In this document: positions 9,580-20,100 of the stretch, piece by piece
Layout of the letters: each line of letters opens with the position of its first letter
Position numbering within the stretch: the first letter of the stretch is position 1
Assembly: GCA_002401855.1 (NCBI GenBank)
Contig: NVUH01000011.1
Span: 23,291-87,290, forward strand
Length of the DNA stretch: 64,000 bases
Source of the DNA: Hyphomicrobiales bacterium
GTDB taxonomy: Bacteria; Pseudomonadota; Alphaproteobacteria; Rhizobiales; OSC116
Direction of reading: 5' to 3'
Made by a program: the position numbers and the translations under genes
The notes under the pieces: model-generated
Told to the model about the DNA's origin: nothing
Database searches by the model: none
The model's input: only the letters and a program-made list of their open reading frames with translations

Positions 9580-11046
9580 TTATTTCGCGAATTCGGGTTT
9601 TAGTAAAGTGTATAATCTTCTATAGCGCTCAAGCCGTTCTTCATAATAAGGCTTTGCATCTGCATTTGGAGTCACCACATTTTTAACCGGTGGTGCGGTG
9701 CAAATGTCGGCGGCGTTTTCGCCGGTTACTGCTAACCTTGCCAAACGCGCACCGCCATATGCGGGGCCAACCTCGCCACCTTGATGATAGGTCAAGGGAT
9801 AACCTAACACATCGGCAAGCATTTGCCCCCAAAACTCACTACGTGAGCCACCTCCAATAACCGAGACTTGCTCGATTGAAGCCCCAGCGCTTAACATGCT
9901 GTCCAAGCCATCGGCAAAACAGAATGACACGCCTTCAAGCACCGCACGGCCTAACGCAGCGCGGTCAGTATCTGGCGTTAAACCAAAAAACACGCCCATA
10001 GCGTTCGGGTCATTATGCGGAGTTCTTTCGCCGCTTAAATAAGGTAAAAATATCAATTTGCTGTCTTCATTCACCGGCGCGGCTTCAATCTCAGCAATCA
10101 AATCGCCTTCCGATTTTGCGCCAGTCAACTTAGTCACCCATGTCAGGCAACTTGCTGCATTGAGCATCACACTCATCTGATGCCAGACATTCGGTATGGC
10201 ATGGCAAAACGCATGCACCGCGGCATCAGGATTGGGCGAATATTTATCATTACATAAGAAAATTACACCCGATGTGCCCAATGACAAAAACGCACGGCCA
10301 GCCTCAACCACACCAATGCCAATGGCACCACCAGCATTATCACCAGCACCGCCAGCCAAAACCACGCCGTTGGGCATGCCAAATTTAGCGGCCAGATCAT
10401 CAGTCAAAATGCCCGCTGGGTCAGAACCCTCAACCAGACGCGGCATTTGTTTTTTGGTCAGGCCAGTGGCAGTTAGCAATTTCTCAGACCAATCACGCGC
10501 CCCTGTGTCTAACCACAAGGTACCCGCCGCATCTGACATTTCAGCAATATATTCACCAGTCAGCAAATAACGAATATAATCTTTAGGCAGCAACACCATC
10601 GCCACTTTGGCAAAAATCTCTGGCTCATTTTTAGCCACCCACAAAAGCTTGGGCGCCGTAAAACCAGGAAAGGCAATGTTGCCAGAAATGCTGCGTAAAT
10701 CAGGCTCTTTGGCTTCTAACTCGGCGCATTCAGCGGCGCTTCTGCCGTCATTCCACAAAATAGCAGGGCGCAGTACGTCACCATTATCATCCAATAAAGT
10801 CGCACCATGCATCTGGCCAGCCAAACCCATAGCTTTCACTTGCGCCATTTCAGCAGGGTTAGATTTAGCCAATTGCGCCAACGTGTCACAAGTCGCAGCC
10901 CACCAATCAGCAGGGTTTTGCTCTGACCATAAAGGGTGAGGGCGGTTAACCTCTAAACTTGAATCGGCTTGGGCGATGATGTTTTGATCCTCATCCACTA
11001 AAACCGTCTTAATGCCAGACGTGCCAATGTCTAATCCTAAATACAT
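9580..11046 (-). CDS. xylB: Xylulokinase
   Basis: Phosphorylates D-xylulose to xylulose 5-phosphate, which enters the pentose phosphate pathway. The 488-residue FGGY-family kinase shows the N-terminal ATPase-fold loop LGLDIGTSGIKTVLVDE, the substrate segment GLAGQMHGATLLD, LSLGTSGVIF, and the C-terminal VIGGGSRSEFWGQMLADVL. It is the first gene of the leftward xylose operon, with an AGGGAA site before the ATG at 11046. The 220-base region to the divergent LacI regulator should hold its promoter and operator. Confidence 0.95.
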   Translation of the reverse strand: MYLGLDIGTSGIKTVLVDEDQNIIAQADSSLEVNRPHPLWSEQNPADWWAATCDTLAQLAKSNPAEMAQVKAMGLAGQMHGATLLDDNGDVLRPAILWNDGRSAAECAELEAKEPDLRSISGNIAFPGFTAPKLLWVAKNEPEIFAKVAMVLLPKDYIRYLLTGEYIAEMSDAAGTLWLDTGARDWSEKLLTATGLTKKQMPRLVEGSDPAGILTDDLAAKFGMPNGVVLAGGAGDNAGGAIGIGVVEAGRAFLSLGTSGVIFLCNDKYSPNPDAAVHAFCHAIPNVWHQMSVMLNAASCLTWVTKLTGAKSEGDLIAEIEAAPVNEDSKLIFLPYLSGERTPHNDPNAMGVFFGLTPDTDRAALGRAVLEGVSFCFADGLDSMLSAGASIEQVSVIGGGSRSEFWGQMLADVLGYPLTYHQGGEVGPAYGGARLARLAVTGENAADICTAPPVKNVVTPNADAKPYYEERLERYRRLYTLLKPEFAK

Positions 11047-11266
11047 GATATTTCCCTATTTATCTTTTTGAGGCATTTTTGATGGGTTTTACCTCAAAAG
11101 TCAAATCAAATCGCATTCACCATTATTTCATGAAACTAATTGTGTATATCGCTGTATATCTGTAAAAACCGTTTATATGGCCAAATTTGGTGATAATTTC
11201 ATTTACACTCATATATTTAAATGGCATCATAATGATGAGTTTATTCATTGAGTTATGAGGTGTTTT
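11047..11266. promoter_or_regulatory. Divergent control region between xylB and the LacI-family regulator
   Basis: This 220-base AT-rich gap separates two divergent transcription units and must contain both promoters. Around 11161-11177 there is an AAACCGTTT-centred near-palindrome like those bound by LacI/GalR proteins. A pair of short direct GTATATC copies lies just before it (11144-11160). The assignment as the xylose repressor operator is inferred from position and base pattern only. Confidence 0.4.
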
Positions 11267-12301
11267 TTGTCAAAAGTGTGGGCAAAACAATCAGATATAG
11301 TGCGTGAAGCGGGGGTCAGCTTGGCAACGGTCGATCGGGTGCTGAATGGCCGTAGTGGTGTTAACGTGCAAACCGCCAAAAAAGTGTGGGAAGCCATTGA
11401 CCGTTTGCAAGGTCAAGATATTCGCACCCAAAAAACTGGGCAGAAACCGCTTAAATTAGACGTAATCTTACCCGATGGCACAGGCAGTTTTTTAAACATG
11501 TTGGCTGAGCGGATAGAAGTGCTGGGCGAAACCCTAAAGCGCGATGGCATCACAGTGCGCAGCCACAGAGTGGCGAGTTTCGCGCCGCAAAAATTGGCCG
11601 AAAAACTACGTGAGATTGGCGCAACAGACACCGATGGCATTGCCGTGATGCCGCTAGAAGACCCATTTGTGCGCGAAGCGGTCAATAGCTTATGCGATCA
11701 GGGCATCCCGATTGTGACTTTGGTGTCAAGCCTTTCCACCCAGCGCACCATTGGCCATGTCGGGCCAAATAACCGCGCGGCAGGGCGCACAGCGGCGCAT
11801 CTAGTTGCGCTCAATCTGCAAGGCAAAACAGGCACGGTCGGGCTGTTTAAAGGCAGTCATAGCCTGATATATTCTGACCATCAGGAACGCGAATTAGGTT
11901 TTGTCAGCGCGTTGCACGAATATGCGCCCAATCTAAAAGTATCAAGCCATTGGGAAATTCAGAATGATCATGAGGAAGCTTATAAACATACATGTGAGCT
12001 GATTGCTAATGATAAAGATGTGCTGGCAATTTATAGCGTTGGCAGCGGCTTGCGCGGCATTGGCCAAGCGCTAATTGACAGTAAAAAACAGCATGACATT
12101 GTCTGTGTGGGGCATGATTTAACCGATTATTCGCGCGAATTATTGCTCAATGGCACAGTCAACGCGGTGATTGACCAAGATGTCAACCAAGAGGCGGCAA
12201 ACGCTTTGCAGCTTTTAATTTTACAACATCGAGGCGGGGAAAATACCCGAGCACCCGTTGACATAAAAACCGATATTTACTTACGAGACAATTTACCTTG
12301 A
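11267..12301 (+). CDS. LacI-family transcriptional regulator (probable xylose regulator)
   Basis: The 344-residue protein has the family's N-terminal helix-turn-helix and hinge (KQSDIVREAGVSLATVDRVLNGRSGVN, about residues 7-33). A periplasmic-binding-protein-like sugar sensor domain follows (GHVGPNNRAAGRTAAHL, NGTVNAVIDQDVNQEAANAL). The frame opens at an ATG at 11255. The TTG at 11267 lies 6 bases after an ATGAGGTG ribosome site and gives the classic MSKV start, so I prefer it. It is divergent from xylB and is followed by an aldose epimerase, so control of the xylose genes is likely. Rhizobial LacI-type regulators of this branch carry a PBP_6-like sensor. Confidence 0.85.
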   Translation: MSKVWAKQSDIVREAGVSLATVDRVLNGRSGVNVQTAKKVWEAIDRLQGQDIRTQKTGQKPLKLDVILPDGTGSFLNMLAERIEVLGETLKRDGITVRSHRVASFAPQKLAEKLREIGATDTDGIAVMPLEDPFVREAVNSLCDQGIPIVTLVSSLSTQRTIGHVGPNNRAAGRTAAHLVALNLQGKTGTVGLFKGSHSLIYSDHQERELGFVSALHEYAPNLKVSSHWEIQNDHEEAYKHTCELIANDKDVLAIYSVGSGLRGIGQALIDSKKQHDIVCVGHDLTDYSRELLLNGTVNAVIDQDVNQEAANALQLLILQHRGGENTRAPVDIKTDIYLRDNLP

Positions 12302-12311
12302 AGGATTGACA

Positions 12312-13391
12312 ATGGCGGCGCGTATTGAAGTCAGAGATTTTGGCACGTCTAAAGACGGCAAACAGGTCGATTATTTTACTCTAGATAATGGCAATGGCTG
12401 CGTGATTGGCCTATGCGGCTATGGCGCAACGATAAGCAGTGTGCGCTACGCTGACCGCGACGGCAAAATTGATGAGGTGAATTTTGGGTTTGATGATTTG
12501 GCCAGCTATGAGGCACACACATCAAGCATGGGGGTGACGGTCGGTCGTTACGCCAACCGCATTCGAAATGCCCAATTTACTTTGAATGGTGAAGTGGTAA
12601 GACTGGATGTCACCAATGAAGCTGGTCATAGCGCCCATGGCGGGTCAAAAGGCTTTGGTAAACAGGTTTTTAGCGGCGAAATTGTCGAGACAGCGCAAGG
12701 CAAGGGCGTTAAATTTACTTATATTAGCGCTGATGGTGAGGGCGGTTATCCGGGTGAATTGACCTTGAGCGTGACCTATTGTCTGAGCGATGACGGCGTG
12801 CTGCGTTATGTATATGACGCGATCTGCAGCAAAGACACTTTTATCAATATCACCAATCATGCGTATTTTAATTTGGATGGCCTAAAAGCCGATGGCAGCA
12901 CCAATGTCGCTGAACATGAGATTAAACTCAATAGCGGTTTCATCACCCCTTTAGATGCAGATAGCGTTTGCACGGGCGAGGTGAAGCCCGTAGGCGGCAC
13001 GGCGTTTGATTTGCGCCAACAGGTGCGCATTGGTGATGGATTGGACAGTCCGCATGAGTTGATGAAAGCCACCAATGGTGGTTACGACATCAGCTATATT
13101 TTGGGCGCAGATGATGGCATCATGAAAGACGGTGCATATGTCTATAGCGCTAAATCTGGCCGCGCGATGCAGGTCAAAACCACTCAGCCATGTTTGCAAT
13201 TTTACACCAATGCCAATTTGCGCGAGACCTTGCTGCGTGATGGCAAGAAAGTCAATAAAATGGCGGGTTTTTGCCTCGAAGCACAAGATTACCCCAATGG
13301 GCCAAATGTCGCGCATTTCCCAACCGAGCCGTTGCGCGCGGGGCAGAAATATCAACAAGTGATTGAATATATTTTTACGACGGAAGCCTAA
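12312..13391 (+). CDS. galM: Aldose 1-epimerase (mutarotase)
   Basis: Interconverts the alpha and beta anomers of free sugars, supplying the anomer that the isomerase prefers. The 359-residue protein shows the family motifs VGRYANRI, GHSAHGG, the catalytic-histidine segment NITNHAYFNLDG, and the catalytic-glutamate region GFCLEAQDYPNGPN. The start is ATG 12312 with AAGGA six bases upstream, rather than TTG 12306. It follows the regulator by 10 bases and its stop overlaps the next ATG (TAATG), so these form one rightward transcript. Confidence 0.93.
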   Translation: MAARIEVRDFGTSKDGKQVDYFTLDNGNGCVIGLCGYGATISSVRYADRDGKIDEVNFGFDDLASYEAHTSSMGVTVGRYANRIRNAQFTLNGEVVRLDVTNEAGHSAHGGSKGFGKQVFSGEIVETAQGKGVKFTYISADGEGGYPGELTLSVTYCLSDDGVLRYVYDAICSKDTFINITNHAYFNLDGLKADGSTNVAEHEIKLNSGFITPLDADSVCTGEVKPVGGTAFDLRQQVRIGDGLDSPHELMKATNGGYDISYILGADDGIMKDGAYVYSAKSGRAMQVKTTQPCLQFYTNANLRETLLRDGKKVNKMAGFCLEAQDYPNGPNVAHFPTEPLRAGQKYQQVIEYIFTTEA

Positions 13392-13896
13392 TGGCTAAAC
13401 TTATTCTTATTCCTGGTTTAGTTTCCGACTATCATATTTGGGAGTATGCGGTTAAGGCATTGGCGGCTTATAATCCGATCATTGCTGATGTCAGCCAAAC
13501 CACATTAATTGCCGACATTGCACATAAATATTGGGCGAAAATGACGGCCACCTCCATGTCGCAGGCCATTCATTGGGTGGCATCATCGCGGTTGAAATTT
13601 ACCGCCAAGCGCCACAGCGGATAGAAAAACTAGCTCTGCTCAATAGCAGCATGATGCCGCAAATGGATGGTGAGGCAGAGTATCGCCAAAGCATGATTGA
13701 TATGGTCAATGAAGGCGGCATTGAGGCACTGGCAAAAAACTGGTTGCCACGTTTGGTGCATCAAAGCCGCCATGATGTGGAGATAAGTTATGCAAATGAT
13801 TTTATCTGGTGGCATGCTTTATTTGTGCCCGCAACCCTCATATTAATTTTTCTGCTGATAAAATTTATCAAATCTAGCACTCAAAATACCAAATAA
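13391..13896 (+). pseudogene. Frameshifted and truncated alpha/beta hydrolase
   Basis: The N-terminal frame starts at ATG 13391 (MAKLILIPGLVSDYHIWEYA, a typical hydrolase opening) and is in frame to about 13520. It then continues in the next frame with the nucleophile elbow GHSLGG and a helix rich in family residues (IEKLALLNSSMMPQMDGEAEYR). One frameshift near 13520-13531 restores the whole. The natural C-terminal part with the catalytic histidine is missing. After about 13790 the frame instead encodes a short hydrophobic helix (LFVPATLILIFLLIKF) and stops at 13896. A sequencing error could explain the shift but not the missing end. It was translationally coupled to galM. Confidence 0.75.
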
Positions 13897-13911
13897 GCTA
13901 TGCCAAGCAGT

Positions 13912-15096
13912 CTAAATGGTTAAATTTGTCTTCAATTTTAACCATAGTGTAAAGACAATCGCAAACCCCATAAGCGGTAAAACCATAATGGCAATGCTTG
14001 CCCAGCCCAAATTTGCAATAATTACCCCTGCAAGTAATGAAGCAAAGGTTGAACTAAGCGCAATTAACGTGTCGTTTATGCCTTGTATTTTACCACGTTC
14101 AGCGACTGTGAGTGACTTCTGTAACAAGCTAGAGCCACCAATAAACCCAAAATTCCAACCCAAGCCCAGTAAAATCAAGGCCAGGTAAAAACCCATTAAC
14201 TCAATATTATACAAAGCGCATATGGCACCTGTCGTAATTAATAACATACCCGTAATGATGATGCTGGCTTCGCCAAATTTCTGTATCAACCACCCAGTAA
14301 AAAAACTCGGCGCAAACATGGCGATTAAATGCCAGTTTATCACACTGGCTGCATGGTTTTCGGTATGTCCCATACCCAACATTGCCAAGGGGGTTGGTAC
14401 CATCATAAATGTCATCGCGGTGGCAGCAACTGCGGCGGCAATAATGGCCGTGGCGACGGGGAGGCGGGTGACTGTTTTAAATATACTTATTTTGTCATCC
14501 TGACTATCTTGTTGGGTTTTACTTGCAGGTTTCTCAGTGGTTAAACGCAATGCCAAAACAGGCAAGCAGCCGATAATTCCCAACGCGGATATGGCTAAAT
14601 ACGCGCCTGCTAGTGGCGCGCTGCTGAGGCTGTCTTTGGTGAGGCTAAAAATTTCTGCCGCGACAAATGTTGCGACCAAACCAGATGTCAAAGTGAGTGA
14701 CATGGCGGTTGGTTTGTGTTTTTCGCTCACCGCTTCGGCGGCTGCAAAGCGCATATACCCAAAGCAAATTATGCCCGCACCCAAGCAAAAATGCCCTATA
14801 TTCAATATAATAAAACTGTTTTCTAACAAAGCCGTAGCGCCAAAAATACCGCCTAAAATTATCAAACCGCAACCCACTAAAAACCCATTACGCCGCCCAT
14901 ATTTACTCATAAAAATGGATATCGGGGCGGCAATCAATACACCTGCAAATATTTGAATTGAAGGTGCTAAGGTGGCAAGGCTTTCATATGGCGCTAGCTT
15001 AATGCCCGCCAAGCCGCCTAATAAAATAAGCATAGGCATCGGTGCGCCTAAAATAATGCCACTTAGTATGAGCAGGAGAAAATTTCGACTTATCAT
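13912..15096 (-). CDS. MFS transporter
   Basis: The 394-residue protein has about twelve hydrophobic helices and the MFS loop between helices 2 and 3 (FMSKYGRRNGFLVG), so it is a major facilitator secondary transporter, probably an exporter. A longer frame starts at 15126, but only the ATG at 15096 has a ribosome site (GAGG, 6 bases upstream). It is divergent from a GlxA-like AraC regulator across an 81-base gap, a common local-regulator arrangement. Substrate unknown. Confidence 0.82.
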   Translation of the reverse strand: MISRNFLLLILSGIILGAPMPMLILLGGLAGIKLAPYESLATLAPSIQIFAGVLIAAPISIFMSKYGRRNGFLVGCGLIILGGIFGATALLENSFIILNIGHFCLGAGIICFGYMRFAAAEAVSEKHKPTAMSLTLTSGLVATFVAAEIFSLTKDSLSSAPLAGAYLAISALGIIGCLPVLALRLTTEKPASKTQQDSQDDKISIFKTVTRLPVATAIIAAAVAATAMTFMMVPTPLAMLGMGHTENHAASVINWHLIAMFAPSFFTGWLIQKFGEASIIITGMLLITTGAICALYNIELMGFYLALILLGLGWNFGFIGGSSLLQKSLTVAERGKIQGINDTLIALSSTFASLLAGVIIANLGWASIAIMVLPLMGFAIVFTLWLKLKTNLTI

Positions 15097-15177
15097 TAAA
15101 TGCCTCGTTAAAAATAGGTTTGACATTTGCTTTATAGCGGGTATTTTAATGTCTGAATTGACAAACGGATATCAAAA

Positions 15178-16149
15178 ATGGACAAAATTCAACGGCATGT
15201 GGATGTGTATATATATGACAATGTCAACGCTTTGGATGTGTCTGGCATATCGGAGGCATTTCATACTGCGGTTGTTAATGGCCAACGCGCCTATAAAATG
15301 CGTTATGTTTCGTTAACCGGCGAAAATGTAACTAGCTCGTGCGGGTTAAAATTAGTTGCAGATATTGCGTTGCACGAAATCACTGATGCGGATGATTTAT
15401 TGTTGCCTGGTGGACTAGGTGTCAATCATCAATTGCAGCAAAAAGATTTAATTGAGCACATTCATAACTGGCAAATTGGAAAACCACAAAGAAGGCTTAT
15501 TTCGATTTGCTCGGGTGCTTTATTATTGGCTGAGGCTGGCGTTTTAAACGAGCGGCTTGCCACCACACATTGGGGACGGCGAGACTATGTGTTGAAGAAT
15601 TATCGTAAAGTCAATTGGCAGGTTGATAGGATATATGTGGCTGATGGCAACATATATAGCTCGGCAGGTGTGACCGCAGGGGTAGATTTGGCATTAGCCA
15701 TCATAAAACAAGATTGCGGGGCTGAAATTGCGCTGGATGTCGCGCGTGAATTGGTGGTTTCGATACATAGATCGGGTGGTCAAACTCAATATTCTGACAT
15801 ATTAAGAAGCCAATATTTGGTTCAAAATTCACTGGGAAACCTACTTGATCAATTGGTGGCGTCGCCTCAAAAGAATTGGACATTAGAAATTATGGCGGCT
15901 GAAGTTAGTATGACGAGCCGCACGTTAAGCCGTAAATTTAACGACCAATTAAAAATGTCACCCATGTCTTATGTCGAAAAAATCAGAGTTAAACATGCTG
16001 AGAATTTACTCGGCTTGGGTGTCTCGACACAAAGGGCCGCACAACAAAGCGGCTTCGGTAGCTTACAGCGTATGCGGCGGGGGTTTGAACGCCAAATCGG
16101 CATCACCCCCGCCGCTTATGTTGAAAAATTTTGTCAAATCTATTCGTAA
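15178..16149 (+). CDS. GlxA-type AraC-family transcriptional regulator with DJ-1/PfpI domain
   Basis: The 323-residue protein has an N-terminal DJ-1/PfpI-like domain with the cysteine elbow SICSGALLLAEAGVL and a LATTHWGRR segment. Two AraC helix-turn-helix motifs close it (WTLEIMAAEVSMTSRTLSRKF and STQRAAQQSGFGSLQRMRRGF). GlxA-like proteins respond to small metabolites. The divergent MFS gene is the obvious target. The effector cannot be read from sequence. Confidence 0.88.
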   Translation: MDKIQRHVDVYIYDNVNALDVSGISEAFHTAVVNGQRAYKMRYVSLTGENVTSSCGLKLVADIALHEITDADDLLLPGGLGVNHQLQQKDLIEHIHNWQIGKPQRRLISICSGALLLAEAGVLNERLATTHWGRRDYVLKNYRKVNWQVDRIYVADGNIYSSAGVTAGVDLALAIIKQDCGAEIALDVARELVVSIHRSGGQTQYSDILRSQYLVQNSLGNLLDQLVASPQKNWTLEIMAAEVSMTSRTLSRKFNDQLKMSPMSYVEKIRVKHAENLLGLGVSTQRAAQQSGFGSLQRMRRGFERQIGITPAAYVEKFCQIYS

Positions 16150-16217
16150 GCGATCGCCTCATCTATTTTGATTTTAATGGCTTTGCCCGCGGGCAAGCGG
16201 TTGGCAATATGCCCAAA

Positions 16218-16276
16218 ACCACCATATGAATGATAGAATATGCTTTTCTATTTTTCATACTATACCATATGGTGGT
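16218..16276. repeat. Long inverted repeat downstream of the AraC-family gene
   Basis: Perfect 11-bp arms (16218-16228 and 16266-16276) flank an inner imperfect arm pair of about 14 bases. A 7-base bulge lies on the right side, giving an extended hairpin of nearly 60 bases with an 8-base loop. No T-run follows, so it is not an ordinary terminator. It lies between the GlxA-like regulator and the TauE gene. Confidence 0.6.
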
Positions 16277-16368
16277 AATGATTTAATTTTGTAAGTTTTT
16301 TGTAAAATGGCAATTAGAACTAGACCAATCCGCCAACCGCATGCTATCTCAAGTTAACGTTACTTCAT

Positions 16369-17163
16369 ATGAGTATAATCACCATGGAATATCTCACGAA
16401 TCCGATATTTTATTTATTGGCAGTGCCGGCAATTTTTATCACAGGCATGGGTAAAGGCGGCTTTGGCGGTGGTTTAGGGGTGATTAGTGTGCCATTGATT
16501 GCGCTGATTATGCCGGTCAGCACCGCAGCGGCCATTATGCTACCTATTTTGGTGGCGATGGATATGTTGGGCATCTGGGCATTTCGTAATAAATGGAATA
16601 AGGAGATATTATATATTCTCATTCCTGCGGCATTCATTGGTATTTTAATCGGTTCGTTCAGTTTTGAATATTTGCACGAAGCTTGGGTGCGGCTTATTAC
16701 TGGCACGATTGCAGTGATATTTTCGACCAAGTTTTTCATCGAAAAATATAAAATGATGCGCGGTGTCGATTTAGTGCCTGAAACCCCAATGGGGGCAAAA
16801 GCAGGCTATTTTTGGGGTGCGGTTGCAGGTTTTACAAGTTTTGTGGCACATGCAGGCGGCCCGCCTGTGGATGCATATTTATTGTCACAACGGTTTGAAA
16901 AAACATTATATCAAGCGACCACGGTGTTTTTCTTCACTTTTGTTAATGCCGTTAAATTAGTACCTTATACGCTGATTGGCCAATTTGATGGCGATAATTT
17001 ATGGATATCAGCTGTGTTGTTACCACTCGCGCCAATTGGCATGTGGATTGGCATTAAAATGCATTATAGCGTGTCGCCCAAGCTTTTTTATACCATTTGT
17101 TATGCGTTTTTATTCGTCACGGGTCTAAAGCTTATTTCTGACTGGATTTTTTATATCACTTGA
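16369..17163 (+). CDS. TauE/SafE-family membrane permease
   Basis: A 264-residue integral membrane protein with about eight hydrophobic segments. The family is recognised from the glycine-rich opening IFITGMGKGGFGGGLGVISVPLI and the repeat-half motif GAVAGFTSFVAHAGGPP. Members export sulfite, sulfoacetate or related anions, or are of unknown substrate. Two ATGs are possible (16369 and 16384) and neither has a convincing ribosome site. The gene is convergent with the RND pump, with 5 bases between the stops. Confidence 0.85.
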   Translation: MSIITMEYLTNPIFYLLAVPAIFITGMGKGGFGGGLGVISVPLIALIMPVSTAAAIMLPILVAMDMLGIWAFRNKWNKEILYILIPAAFIGILIGSFSFEYLHEAWVRLITGTIAVIFSTKFFIEKYKMMRGVDLVPETPMGAKAGYFWGAVAGFTSFVAHAGGPPVDAYLLSQRFEKTLYQATTVFFFTFVNAVKLVPYTLIGQFDGDNLWISAVLLPLAPIGMWIGIKMHYSVSPKLFYTICYAFLFVTGLKLISDWIFYIT

Positions 17164-17168
17164 GCCCG

Positions 17169-20100
17169 TTATTCTACAGGTTCGCTAATCTCTTGCTTGA
17201 TCGCTGGATTTTCTGAGTCTTGCCAATCGCGGCCATAACGCAGCCATTTGAAAAAGCTATGAATGTCATCCATACAGCATATAATGACAGGCACCAAAAC
17301 CAATACCAATATGGTGGCAATCAACAGGCCAAATACCATGGTGATGGCTAATGGTAGCAAAAACTGAGCTTGCAGGCTTTTCTCAAACAATAAAGGCGTG
17401 AGGCCAGCAATGGTGGTGATTGAGGTGAGGAGTACAGCCCGCAAACGGTCGGCTGCACCATAAACGGCGGCATTATACATGTCCATTTTTGCCTCTAGAT
17501 GCTCTTCAATGCGGGCGACTAAAATAATACTGTCATTGACCAATATGCCAGCCAAGCCCAGCAAGCCAAATAGGCTGAGTGCCGAGAGATTAAAGCCCAT
17601 CACCATATGGCCGATCACCGCCCCAACAAAGCCAAACGGGATGATGAACATCACCGCAAATGGCCGCAAATAAGAAGCAAATACCCACGCCAAAATAATA
17701 TAAATTAAGATAAGCGCGATGACGATGCCTAATTGCAAATCAGATGTGGCTTGTTCTTGCTCTTGGCCTTGCCCGCCAGTCGAAGATTCGATGCCATATC
17801 GGGCTAAAATAGCAGGTAATATTTCTTTTTGAATCAGCGCACGGGCGGTGTCGCCTGTTATGGTGTCTTCATCCACATCTGCGGTGATGGTGACACTCAT
17901 ATTGCCATTAAATTTACGAATGCTAGCGCGGCCTTTTTGTTCGCTAATGTCAGCGACTTCTTCAAGGGGTAGATAATGGCCTTTTTCAGTTTTTACTTTA
18001 AAGTTGAAAAGACTAGCCATAGATTGCTCGATATTCGTACCTTTTAAGATAATCTCTATGTCACCACTTGCTGAAGGGATGGTTTTAACATTCACACCCT
18101 GATATACATTTCTGATTTGCTGGTTAATGTCGCTGCTTGAGAGGCCAAGCATTTTGCCTTTGGCGTTAAGGCTGACTAAAATTTCTCTTTTTCCTTCGGC
18201 AAAGTCATCATCAGCGGCGGTTACGCCAGGGATTTTTAATATAGCCGCTTGTAAATCTTCCGAGGATTTTTTCAGCACAACAAGGTTCGGGCCAGAAAGC
18301 CGAATGTTTACGTCTGTGCTTTCACTATCGGCGCTTCGATTGCCTTGAATGATTAAACGGTCAACGGTTGGCAATTTGGGGCTTAATTCTATCCATTTAT
18401 CAATTATGGCTTGGGTGCGTATTTCACGCATTTCAGAGCGCGCAAGGCGGGCTTCTATATAAGCTGTGGGGTCATTTTCACCACCAATACGTATAAATAT
18501 CATTTTGACTAACGTGTCTTTTTCGCCAGCTAAATCTAATTCTGCTTGGTATAATGCCTGTTCAATTTGAGCTAAATCACGCCGTATGGTATCGGGTTTT
18601 GTGCCCGCTGCAAAACGAATGCGCGATACAATGCGCTCGCTTTCTGTGGTGGGGAAAAAATCGAATGATAAACGATTAGACGTTACATAGCCTGCGGCTA
18701 ACAAAAGCACAGCAAAAGAAATTGCAAGCGTGACCCAGCGCCATCTAACACTAAAAGCAACCGTTGGAATGAATATTTTTAGCTTGAAAAAATCAAAGCC
18801 ATTGTTAAAATTACGCCTAAATATATTGGGCTTCCCAACTTGCTTTTTGGTGTATTTTAAATGACCAGGAAGAATGAAAAAACATTCAACGAGCGATGCG
18901 ATTAGTACTGAAATCACCACAATTGGAAATATTATCAGCGTTTGACCAATTGGCCCTTCAACTAATGTGAGTGGAATGAAAGCGGCAATTGTGGTGAGTG
19001 CAGCGGCCATAACAGGTTTAAACATTTTCTGGGCGGCGCGCTCGGCTGCATCAGTGGCTGACATGCCTCTTGACATCAGCGTTTGAGCTTCTTCGGCAAC
19101 CACAATGGCGTCATCAACAATGATGCCCAGCATCATAAGCAGCGCAAACATCGAAATCATGCTGATGGCGGTGCCAAATATATACATGATGATCATTGTG
19201 GCCAAAATCGCAACAGGTACACCTGCTGTAACCCAAAATGCCATGCGGGCATTTAGGAAAATAAATAAAAATATCACCACCAATACCATGCCAGATAAAC
19301 CGTTGTCGACCAATAGATCGATGCGATCTTGAACATATTTTCCTTCGGTTTGGAACAATTCAATGTGAAGATTTTGCGGATAGGAAAGTTTTATATTTTC
19401 GAGATAGGCTTCTAATTTATTAATTATGGTGATGGTGTCAGCACTGGCTGAACGTTGAATGAGTAACATAATGGCAGGCTTGCCGTTCACTTCACCAACG
19501 GTTTGCTCGGCATCAAATGATGTGCTGATGGTGGCGACATCTTTTAAAGCCAGCATGCTGTTATTATCGGCAATTTTAACTTCTATATTACCCAATGCCG
19601 CCATTTCGCTGTCAGAACCAATGGTTCTTATTTTTTTACTCACGGCAGAGTTTAAATTACCCGCGCTGCTGCTGCTCAGCTGAGAGTTGATTTTAGAGGA
19701 TATGTCACTTAACGATAAGTCAAGTTTTTGTAATGTATTCGGGTCAATTTCGAGGTTAATTTGCTCATTGCGATAACCTTGGTAATCAATTTTTTCGATG
19801 CCGGTTTTAAGCAAACTATTGCGTATTTTTATGGCATATTGAATGAGGCTTTTTTCGCTTATGTCTCCATAAATAGCAAGCTTGGCCACGGTTTCATAGA
19901 ATACAGTTTTTTCAATCACTGGAGTGGTTGCGGCACTTGGTAAGGTCTGTATGGTCGCAACCGCACTTTCCACTTGGCTTAACATTTCTTTTAAATCGGC
20001 TTTGGGCTTAAATTGAATGCGTACCGTGCTTGAGCCTTCGCGCGAACTGCTCATCATCCGCTCAATATTGTCCAATTGTGCCACTTCAGCTTCAATAACG

